64,000 nt of DNA from Okapia johnstoni (lineage: Eukaryota; Chordata; Mammalia; Artiodactyla; Giraffidae): NCBI GenBank assembly GCA_024291935.2, contig CM044318.1, positions 80,486,001-80,550,000 of the forward strand. The letters are read 5' to 3'. Positions within the stretch are counted from its first letter, which is position 1. Each line of letters starts with the position of its first letter. Shown in pieces: positions 1 to 10,500 of this stretch. The notes beneath the pieces are model-generated. The model was not told the DNA's origin. It worked only from the letters and a program-made list of their open reading frames with translations, and did not search any database. The position numbers and the translations under genes were made by a program.

Positions 1-867
1 TATTCCTTGCTCTGCCCAAGTGTGCGGGTGATGAATGCAGGTGCAACGGGTTGGTCCCGACCCCTGGCGGGAGGACCCAGCCACTCCCAGGTGGTGGACA
101 GGAACGACTGTTATTCCTCGGGGGGGCGCCCTGCAGACGCTGAGGTGCTACCATTTCCGTCTCTGTGATGTGCTTGTCACCTGCAGGTGCTCAAGGACAG
201 CCACCTGCAGGCCAAAGAGGCCCAGGACTGCCCAGCCTCTGCCCTGCCCACTGGGACCTGCAGGAGCCGTTCTGCAAAGGATGGGGACAAGGGGGCGGGG
301 CCAGGCACCACGAGGGGCGGGCCAGGCTGATGGGGTGGGGCTTCGGCAGCAAGGACGAAGCCAAGGTCATGGGGTGGAGGCCAGCCTGGGGCCAGAGGCA
401 CAGGCGCTGACGGTGAGGTTGGCGGTTGCCTTCCAAAGGCTTCCCTCTAGGAGGCCGCTGGGCCCCCAAAAGCCCCTCGGGGGCCAGAAAACATTCTAAT
501 TGTTTGTGTGGATTTCAAAAGCGACTCCCGTGAAAGCATGACTCACTTCAGAACAGCTGAACTTCAGAAACTCAGAAGTGCCCACGTGGCTTCTACGGTT
601 CCCCCTGGGACCACTGCGAGGCTCACTTCGAAGAAATGTAGGAAGGAACCACTCACCATTCGCCCTGTCCCCTCCCTCATCTCACAGGTGCTGCCTGGAC
701 AGGAAGACCCCGCCGTCTCAGAACAGACATGTTGGGAAGCTGGGCCTCCCTCTGCTAGGCAGACGCGGCCCACTCAGACCTGCCTGTCCGAAAGGGGCAG
801 GCCAGTGGGCACCCCCTACATCCTCTGACTGCCGACCCGCTCACGGGACCACCCCCTGTTGCGGACT

Positions 868-960
868 GGATAAAGGTTCCCAGAGATGCCTACATCCTAA
901 TTCCTGGAACCGAGAGATATGTCCTGTTACCTGGGAAAGGGACTTTACAGGGGTGACCTG
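868..960 (+). mobile_element. Ancient MaLR/MLT-like LTR fragment
   Basis: The text around 'cctaattcctggaacc' and 'gggactttacagg' resembles the start of an old mammalian MaLR-type LTR. Only a fragment is present. The family is from memory. Confidence 0.35.
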
Positions 961-1011
961 GAGACGGGAAGGAAAGCTGATTCAGCTTTAGCATCCTGTA
1001 GCCCAGAGTCC

Positions 1012-1222
1012 AGATGGCGCTAGTGGTAAAGAACCTGCCTGCCAGTGCAGGAGACATAAGAGATGGAGGTTTGATCCCTGAGTGGGGAAGATCCCCTGGC
1101 AGAGGGCATGGCGACCCACTCCAGTATTCTTGCCTGGAGAATCCCCATAGACAGAGGAGCCTGGTGAGCTACAGTCCACGGGGTCACAAAGAGTCAGACA
1201 TGACCGAGGAGACTGAGCACAC
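1012..1222 (+). mobile_element. Bov-tA SINE
   Basis: The element has the tRNA-like head (gtggtaaagaacctgcctgc), the middle ggcgacccactccagtattc and the BovB-derived tail ending in gagtcagacatgacc. It is nearly full length and diverged by a few bases. Confidence 0.9.
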
Positions 1223-2165
1223 ATTCCGAGTGGAGGTTTACACTCAGATACAGATGGTCCTCATCAGAATGTTCCCTGAGAGCTGGGTCCCAAATCGGGG
1301 TGGGAGGTGGCCCCACGGCAGAGGGGGTTTGGGACAAGGCCCCTGGGGAGGGGGTCATGGGATCCGCCTTCCAGACACCCCATCTGCCCCCATCCCAGTC
1401 TCCACCTGCCCCTTCTCCTCACGGGCACATCACCTTCCTCGCTGAGTGAAGCTGTCCCTGGCTTTGCCGTCAAGAGCTGGGGGCCTCCTCATTGGCAGGC
1501 CCGGCCTTGCCACCCACTCTCCCCTCCAACACACCACCATGGGCGGCAGTGCTGGGGAGACGCGAACCCAGGGTGGGTCTTTCCAGAATTTCAGAACCAG
1601 CCCGGCTCCCCACTGACTCCAGGATGCCCCAGGCTTCAACAGCACCAGACCTGAGATGACCTCATCTCCCTCAGGCTTGCCCTGGCTGCACCTGTGGGCC
1701 TTGGGTGTCCAGGGACAATGACATACACCCAGTGACACCAGGGACCTCAAACTCACAGACCCCTGGGGCCAGGCAGGCCTGAGACAGGAGGAAAGCAGCC
1801 TGTTGGGGGCAGCAGGACCTTTGATCACCCAAGCTTCAAACCTGAATGTCAGAAGATGACATTAGGCCCGGCTGTGGGCAGGCCTGCACCTCGCCGACCT
1901 GACTCACACCCTCCGCCGGCCCCACGCGGGAGTCCCCGGGGATGTCCGTGTCTCTCTCACACCATCACCGCACATGGCAGGTCCCCTGCGTACAGGGTTC
2001 ACACTGCAGCAGGTGAGACGCTGAGCTCCTCCTGTGTTTCCTTCACGTGCCTGAGCTTGGTGGAGATGCTCCCACGGGTGCTGTGATGGCTAAGGGGGAG
2101 TCCGTGTTTGATTACGATCAGTATTAACAAAAGGACAGCACAAAGGTGGTTCATGAACACACCTT

Positions 2166-4358
2166 AACGTGACGAAGGGGGTACAATTTAATACAATCGG
2201 ATGCACAGCTTTGGGGACACAAAGGAATTCAGGTCATGAGAGAGGCTCCGATTCACTTTGGTTTGGGGTGATGGGCTCGAGGACCACCGCTCGAAACGGC
2301 AGCTTTGCTGTCACCAGGAGCAGGGCCTCGCATGCGAGAGAGCAGAGGAAAGCAAAGGCGACAGACAGCCCTTTGGAGAAAGGCCCCTGGAGAAACCGGG
2401 TTCACGTGGACGGTACTGATCGGCACGAAAGGATGGGCCTGCGTCTGTAGAAAGATTTGTATAATAAACCAAATAATATTGGAAATAAGACTTTCGGTAA
2501 CACTTCTGTAAGAAGCAGAATTATGCTGCACGTTGTTCACATGCATAGGGGTGCGTAAGCAAAGTCCTTGTGACCACAGTTGGGGCCGAAGAGCAAAACG
2601 TGGACTGAAACTGACAAACTATTAAAGAACTGGCAGAGAAATGAACCCATGAAGGGGGGTTGAGTCCAGAGCAGAAGAGGCTGGTAGGCAACAGAACTGA
2701 AGGGAACCCACTGAGAAACACACTCAACGCACCCATGCACATGTACTGCAAATGTTTACACACGTATGCACCAGTGATATCTCCCTACAGAACCTCAAGC
2801 TCAGGCCAGGTCTCCTGTGGGCTGCTGCTCTGAGGGCCAGAGAGAGGAAGGGGGAGTCTGTCCCTGAAAGTGGGTGTTCAGGACCAGGGCTCCTCCACAG
2901 CAGAAACAGCCCAGCTGTGTCAGGGCGATCCCGCCACGCGCCTTCAAGTGGATGGAGCATCCCACCTCCAATGGCAGTAGGGATGGGACAGCTGAGTGAA
3001 AACCCAGCCCCACGAGTGGTGGCTACACGTGGAGGCGTTTGCACTTTCTGACTGGTGCTGTGCCCGGCACCTCGACCTGGAGACATCTGACTTGCAGAAG
3101 CTTCCACTGACAACCGTGTGCAGAGCTTAGCTGGGGTCTCGCCTGGGGGCTTGTGTGCAAGGACTGTCTTCAGTCTTTCCCATCACCTCCAAGAAACAGC
3201 AAGACTGTCAGCCCTTCTGACAGCAAACCAAGCTGCCAAGTGGCCCAGAAAGTTCTGTCAAGGATCTGCTCCTGGCTTTCTCATATGGAATCCCAGCACA
3301 GGGATTCAATTTGTCCGGCCCAGGCAGAGCTCACGTGCATGTTTCTGGATGGGGAACAGGCATTCTGTAGTTGGCTGGGTGAGGAAGGACCTCTGGCCAC
3401 GTACGGAGGAGAAGGCGGCAATAAGCTCACTAGAGAGGAAGGCAGAGCGGTGGAGCCTGTCGCACCTGGAACTAAAACCTCCCAACGCTGGCAGCACTCT
3501 GAGGCCCTCGGGGGCACAGCCAGGGCCAAGGTGCACAGATTTTCCATCAACTCCTTCAAGGTGCTCAGTCTGGCATTGACAGCGACAATTTCCCTTCTGA
3601 TTTTAAGTGGAATTTATATCTCCAGTTAGAAATCGAAAAAAACTCTTGAGAAAACATCTACGTGGACAGAAAAAGAGAGCTCCAGCCAGTGAAATGCAGA
3701 AAGTGGTTTGCTTTAAATACATTCGTTTTCTTTTTAAACATAAGTGAAGTCCACGAGGACAGAAGGGGAGGAGGTCTGAGACAGGAACGTGCTACCCCAA
3801 AATTGGCTTGTGTCTTTTTCTCTCGTGAACAGTGAAGTTGACAGGGTTTATATCTGAAGAGACAGAAGGGTTGACTTTGGGGTAAAAGGCAGGAAAAAAA
3901 AAAAAATGGAAAGAGCCTCCATTCTCCGCCATCATGAGGTTTAGTAACCTGAACAGAGGATTTTGAAGCTGAATGTGTAGTGTGTATCCCGGCCAGCCCT
4001 GGGGTGGGGCCGCCAGTGGATCCCGGAATCGTCAAAGCCCAGACTCTGCACCCAGCACCCTCCTGCCTCCCTGCCCCGCCCAGTGCCCGCCTGCCTCGTC
4101 CAGGAGCCCGGACACTCTCAGAGCAGAAGGGGACCCCTTTCCAAGTGGAATCTCTGACAGCCTCCATCCAAGGCTTGGCGATGGGTCCCTTGCTGGACTG
4201 TGTGACGTCACAAAGGATTTGGAACCAGGTTTCACAAACACGGGCCCGGGAAGGGGGGTCTCCTCCAGGCTCCGAGCGCAAGGGTTCCCCACCAAGAGAG
4301 ACCTTCAGACCGTGGAAGTCACGGAAACCGCGGCCTTGCTGGCGCTGGGAAGCCGGCC
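2166..4358 (-). other. CHST15: Probable CHST15 3' UTR
   Basis: The stretch after the stop codon has no splice-consistent coding signal and no interspersed repeat that I recognise; an A-run lies at about 3894-3906 (plus strand). On the minus strand an ATTAAA hexamer at 2187-2192 is followed about 25-35 nt later by a GU-rich stretch (GGTGTGTTC), which would place cleavage near 2165-2175. I found no AATAAA on the minus strand between the stop and this point. The extent is inferred, not shown by transcript evidence. Confidence 0.5.
2187..2192 (-). terminator. Candidate CHST15 polyadenylation signal ATTAAA
   Basis: This is the common variant hexamer, read on the minus strand, with GT-rich sequence (GGTGTGTTC, then CCTTTGTGCTGTCC) 25-60 nt downstream. 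It is the best poly(A) candidate between the stop codon and the window's left edge. Confidence 0.45.
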
Positions 4359-4549
4359 TCACGTCTTCTTCCACAGGAAGGCCTCGTCGGCGAGGACCTG
4401 CGCAAGCCGGGCATTGAAAGGCCCGTAGAAGTCCCGCAGAAGCCTCTGGGTGACCGGCCACATGGGCCCCAGATTCCGGTCCTCGGGACGCCGCGTGTTG
4501 GACGCCGGGCTCTTGGTCATCAAGGCCTCTTGCTTCTCACTTAAGGGCC
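4359..4549 (-). CDS. CHST15: CHST15 coding exon 7 (residues 499-561) and stop
   Basis: The acceptor is TTCCAG. The translation runs [40 protein letters not shown] and [20 protein letters not shown], and ends KKT with TGA at 4359-4361. [18 protein letters not shown] is a family-typical C-terminal loop, and the PFNARLAQ helix closes the fold. The same exon continues into the 3' UTR. A long open frame overlaps it in another frame (3658-4461) and is not coding. Confidence 0.95.
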
Positions 4550-7500
4550 CTGGAACACAAAGGAAAGAGCCTGTGAGGCAAGGGGGGTGTAAGAAACTCT
4601 GATGAGAGCATCCTGGCCGTGCTTCCTGGAGAGACAGGAGGTTCCCGTAAGAATGTGTTTGGAGATTCAGATTCTTTGGCTGGATTCGTTTCAGAGTTGC
4701 TGAGGGAGGAAGGTTGAAATTCCAGAGAGGCTGCGTGGTCTGGTGTGTGACCCACCTCCGGAAGCACAGCTGGGTCTCTGGATGCAGCCTTGCCTCCTGG
4801 TTTCATTTCCAAAGCCCCCAAAAGAGGAGCTGGCCTGTGCCTGGAGAACTGTGACCTGCCACACATGGTGTCTGCACGGAGATGCTCTGTAACCGGCCAC
4901 TCAAATTCTGTCTCCACCATTTCTACTCCAGGCCACTGCAGAGGGCCTCGTGGTGGGGCCACATTTCACCCCGTGTGTCCTGCTGTGAAGTCATTGTAGG
5001 GGGAGGGGAGGGGGCCACCCGTGCCTATAGCAGGGGTGTGCGTGGGGAGAGGCCCAAGAACCAACCAGCAGGTGTTGCCACCCAAAGGTGCCGCCTCCAC
5101 CCCCAGCCCTCAGGACTTAAGCCTCTCACTGGCTTAACCTCCAGGATCCCTGCTCAGCCTCTGTGCCCCGGGCTCTCGGGGTCAGGCTGAAGTCCTGAGC
5201 CCATGAACAAAAAACTACACCCCAGTGACCCTGGGTTACATGACAGGGAAGGAACAGACTGGCCTTTGCCATCGTCCGTCTTAGGAACCAAAGACAAGTC
5301 ACTGAAATGTACCAGAGTCTGCAGGTGGCCCAATCAAAGAAAAAACGGTTCCAGGCCTTAAAAGGAAAAAGTAATCACACTCTATCACATTACCAGGTCT
5401 CCGAGAAAAGGAGAAAGGAATCAAATGACAAAAGGGCCCTGAGTCCCAGCTGTGGGCAAATGGATTTCGGGAAATATTCAATTGACAAAATTCCCGAGTA
5501 AGCTCATCAGACAGGGCTGCAGGGGCGTCTGGGTTGGGGGAGGTGGGGAGGAATGTGCAGGCCGCCCCAGCCTCTAGAGGGGTCCTGGGTGGCGCCTGCC
5601 AGGGAGCACTTGGTGCCTGCCGGGGAGCACTCTGCACCCGTGTACGTGCCTCTACCAGCCGTCACTGGGGCCAGCGAGTCGGCCTGCTGCCACAAAGTGC
5701 CACTAAGGACTCGAGGGGACGGTCTCCCATGGCTGGGGGCAGGGTTCCCCACCCTAGAGGCTCAGGAGCCCAAACCCAGCCACATGGCTCTGCCTCCAGG
5801 GGTCCCAGCAAAGCAATGACCTGTCCATCCCCTCCTCCAGGCCCTGTGGCCTCTGCAAGACAGTTCCAGCAGCCAGGACATCCTGCCCATCCTCATGGTG
5901 CAGCTCACACCACTCCTTCCAAGATCCCTTCAGCAGCTGGGACCCCAAGTCACGTGTAAGGATCTCACGTGTATGAGGACGCTAAACCACTCCTTCCCCA
6001 TGTCACCCTGTCAGTCACTCGGTGATTCAAGCCTCCCTTCCTCCTCTCCTTCCAATGGACCATGAGCTCCCACACAAGTGGCCGTCTCTTCCTCCCCAGA
6101 GACCACCTCCCCACACTGCGCACAAGGCCCCGTCTGGAGCTGGTGCCTCACCGACAGGCACTAACTGGCCTCCAGCCCAGGCCCACCCTGCCCAGGCTCA
6201 CGGAGTCTGCCTGGGACTCGGCAGGTCGGTGTCCATGGAACTGGCGCCCTGCTCTGTGGGTGTCCAGCTCGAGACTCGTACCGAGGCTGAGGAACTGGAA
6301 GACCCTGTGCATGGTGTCCTTGACATTGGAGGCGTGGTCCTCCAGGCGGAGGATGAGTAACTGCTTCTTGTTAAAGACGGTGAGCCAGTCTAGAAGGTAC
6401 ACGGCGTACAGCCCGACCTGGAGCCTCACCTAGGACCGAGGAAGAAGCCAGGTGTTAGTTCAGGGGTGATTCCTCCCACACTGTAGATGCCTTTCCAAAT
6501 GCATTACACGTTATAAACCAACAGCGAGAGTAATCCCAGCAAACAGCTACCTTCAGAAGTTGGATTTTTTATGTGGACCGACATGCTGGACTGGATGAAG
6601 CACAAGCTAGAATCAAGATTGCCAGAAGAAATATCAATAACTCCAGATATGCAGATGACACCACCCGTAGGGCAGAAAGTGAAGAAGAACTAAAGAGCCT
6701 CTTGATGAAAGTGAAAGAGGAGAGTGAAAAAGTTGGCTTAAAACTCAACATTCAGAAAACTAAGATCATGGCATCTGGTCCCATCACTTCATGGCAAATA
6801 GATGGGGAAACAGTGGAAACAGTGTCAGACTTTATTTTCTTGGACTCCAAAATCACTGCAGTTGGTGACTGTAGCCATGAAATTAAAAGATGCTTGTTCC
6901 TTGGAAAAAAGCTATGACCAACTTAGACAGCATATTAAAAAGCAGAGACATTACTTTGCCAACAAAGGTCCGTCTAGTCAAAGCTATGGTTTTTCCAGTA
7001 GTCATGTATGGATGTGAGAATTGGAGTATGAAGAAAGCTGAGCACTGAAGAATTGATGCTTTTGAACTGTGGTGTTGGAGAAGACTCTTGAGAGTCCCTC
7101 GGACTGCAAGGAGATCCAACCAGTCCATCCTAAAGGAAATCAGTCCTGAATATTCATTGGAGAGACTGATGCTGAAGCTGAAACTCCAATACTTTGGCCA
7201 CCTGATGCAAAGAACTGACTCATTTAAAAAGACCCTGCTGCTGGGAAAGATTGAGGGCAGGAGGAGAAGGGGGCCACAGAGGAAGAGACGGTTGGATGGC
7301 ATCACTGACTCAATGGACATGAGTTTGAATAAGCTCCAGAAGTTGGTGATGGACAGGGAAGCCTGGCGTGTTGCAGACAATGGGGTTGCAAAGAGTCGGA
7401 CACGACTGAGTGACTGAACTGAACTTTTTTTTTAAGTCTTTATTGAATTTGTTGCAATACTGCTTCTGTTTTTACATTTTGTCCAAGAGACATGTGGGAT

Positions 7501-10500
7501 CTTAGCTCTGTGACCAGGAATCGAATGTCCACCCTCTGCATTGGAAGGTGAAGTCTTAACCACTGGACCACAAGGGATGTCTCCAGAAGTTGGATTTTAA
7601 ACACCACTCGTGCTTGCTGCCCCGTGCAGGGATTTGTGTCCCGAGCACAAAGGATTCCCACACTCTGGGTCGCATTTCATCCTTAGAACCACCCTGTAGG
7701 TATCTTCACGACATCTCATAGAGAGGACCTGGGTAAAGGGAGAGGCCAAGGTTACACCCACCAATGGCGTGAATGTCCTTTACACAGAGCCTGGCTGCCT
7801 CTACGTAGGCCCAGCACACATCAGCCGTGAGAAACACCTGCAAATGCCCCAGGAACCAGCCACAAGAGGAACCGCCAAATCCCAGGCACCACATGGACGT
7901 CTGTGACCTTCAGCGTGTGCGCACATCCCAGTCTGAGCAGCACTGCACGAAGCCCCTCCTGTCCACCTGCGCTGCGGGGTCCTTGTCCTTTTCCTGTGCC
8001 TTCCCTAGTGCCACACTGCACGCGTGCGCGGTGAAGCGTTAACCTGACCCACAAAGATGTCTGGCCTTTGTCCTTGGCTCCTGCGAGGCCACCTAAAGCC
8101 ACCTGGGAAGTCCTGCCTGACGAGAGTATCTCATCTTGCTTGCCGTTGGGGGCGGGGGTGTCTGGCCACTGGACTGTAACAGCATGAGTTAGGATGGGGG
8201 CTCTGGGCCTCGCAGGACCAATCTGACCTCCAGGAGGGACTGGATGAGTAAAGTTAAGCCAGGTGGGCAGTACGTGGTGGAGCCTCGAGGAACACTGCAG
8301 ACACCAAAGGCTTGGGTGGGCGTCCCTGGCTGGCAATATGCTGCGTGTACCGTCACGCATGCTTCTTCCCTTGGCTGACTTTAATCTGTGTCCCTTCCCT
8401 GCTGTAAACCGTAACCACGAGTGTAACAGCCAACCGTGTGCTCTGTGACTCCTTCCGGTGAATTACTGAACCCGATGGTGCTTTGGGGGGACTTCCGCCA
8501 GTTTGCAAATGGTGTCAGAAGGGAGAGTGGTCTTGGGGACTGCTCCCTCTGACTTCACAGTTGGCTTCGCAAAGCTCCGGAAAAACAGCGAACCCTTCCC
8601 CTTCTGCTCTAAGGCCCTGCCTTCTCCAGCACTCCCACCCGTGCCCCCCACTCAGGGTCCCCGCTCTGCGTCCAGCCTCTGTGCCTCGTCTCTTTGTTGG
8701 GGCACGGTCCCAGCCCCCTGCCTGGTGCTCCCACCTCGAGTCTCTGAGGGTGAGCTGCCTGCGCCAGTGCCTGGCCTCGCCTGGCTCTCCTCGTGTGGAA
8801 AGTCCTCGGCCTGTCTGGACCCCCCAGCTCACCTCCTTCCCACGTGCAGCGCCTCCCAGCGCCCAATCCTGGTTCCTGCCGCAGACGCTTCCACCTCCTA
8901 CTTCTGCTCCCTCCCAGCTTGACCCTGACCTCCTCCAGGGCGGGGACCAGGATCCCAGTGTCATCCCCTCATCCCGCTTGAGGCCAAGCGCCCTGGCACT
9001 CCCACGCTGAACACCGTAATGACCATAAGACAGCGAAAGGCTTGACAAAATATGTACAGACACTAACTGGTTTCATCCCTCCTATTCTTTTTTCCATTTC
9101 ATTGTTCTTCTAATTGTGTGGGAGGCGGTGGAGGAAGGAAAACAATGGGTGGAGGGGAAGCTGTCTCCAGAATTCATTAGCTCCCTTCAGCCCTCAGGTC
9201 TCGGCTACCTCAGACTCCAGCTCGTTAAAAAGACCTCAAGCTGGGCCATAGCTAAAGAGAAAACAGGCACGTGCCAGCCTCAGAAATAAACACACGTGTT
9301 GCCTCCAACACAGACTGCCGCTTCTTGCTAAGTCATCGAGAGCTTTCCATTCTCAATCTGTCTGTCCCTCCCACGGAGGACCAGCCTGACCAGGTTTATC
9401 TCTTCCAGAGAACCTGCCTTTGCTACTGAGAACCTTCTAGAAGGTTCTAGAAGGTCCTGCCTTTGTGGAAGGACGGGGGTGAGTTAAAGTAGCTGCACTG
9501 GTCCCCAGACCCGGCCACAGGGGACAGCATTTCCCTGGAAGTGCATCCATGGACGGAGCCCCCTGCACTGGGCCAGGCAGGCCTCCCACAGTCCAGTCCA
9601 CCTTCCCAGGAGGGCTCTGCAGGGGAAGAGGGGTTGGCAAGCTTTCCTGGTCCCCTGGACACTCCTGTCTCATTCCAACCCCTCACCCCCCACACCCAGC
9701 CTCCTTACCAGTCAAGGGAAGTGCCGCTCACCTCGAATGACAGTTTCTGGTTCATGGAGCATCACTGCTAACAAACGCCAGACAGGTTCACACCACCCCT
9801 CCCCTCATCTTGACCCAGTACCCATCAGAGAATCAAAGTGGAATGAGGATAAAAAAGAGTCTTTAGGAGAAGTGCCCAATACGTTTAAAATTTACAAACA
9901 TTAGGGCCTGAGGTTATCTGCCTTTGAGGTTACTGCTTCAGCTGGCTCTGGGTGGAAACACCAGAGGCCCAGGGAGGGCGAGGAGCCTGCCAGGGTCGGT
10001 TGGAGAACACCCACCAGAGCCTCGTCCCAAAGCTGGGCCCTCACCCTGGGGGCCTGTACCCTACCCCAGGCTGGGAAAGAGCTGGGGAGCGCGGTGCAGG
10101 CTCTCCCCTGACAGGAGCTCACCGAACCCCTCTGCTCCTCATTAGGGATTTGGCTGGAACTCTCCCCCCGGCTTCTCCGCTAGTTTCACAGACTGCCCAT
10201 TCATTCATTCATTCATTCATTCTGCAAATGTTCTAGTGCATCCTGCATGCCTGGTACCCCGCTAAGCAACAGGGATGTGCTGCTATGTAACAGACGTGGT
10301 CCCTGGCCACATGGAGCTTGCGGTCTCATGGAGGTAGAGCTAAACTGGTGAAGAACAATTATCTGTAATGGCCAACTGTGATCCAGGCTGTGGCGAAACG
10401 AAAGGCATGGAAAGAGAGCTAACGGAAGTCAAGATTAAAGCAAGACCCGAAGGATGAGGAGCACGTGCCAGGTAGGGGAGTGGGGAAGGCTCTGGAAACA

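Larger units (their letters stand above)
1..2165. other. 3' flanking DNA of CHST15, no gene seen
   Basis: This GC-rich flank holds a Bov-tA SINE (1012-1222) and a short ancient LTR-like fragment (868-960). Open frames here lack any recognisable domain and look like chance frames in GC-rich DNA. A G-rich stretch with four G-runs lies at 283-318. Confidence 0.6.

Noticed and set aside
578..991. 137-codon frame in the GC-rich left flank
   Set aside because: There is no domain, no splice context and biased low-complexity composition; long chance frames are expected in GC-rich DNA.
3658..4461. 267-codon minus-strand open frame over the last CHST15 exon
   Set aside because: It is in a different frame from the conserved C-terminus and runs into 3' UTR; its protein has no recognisable domain.
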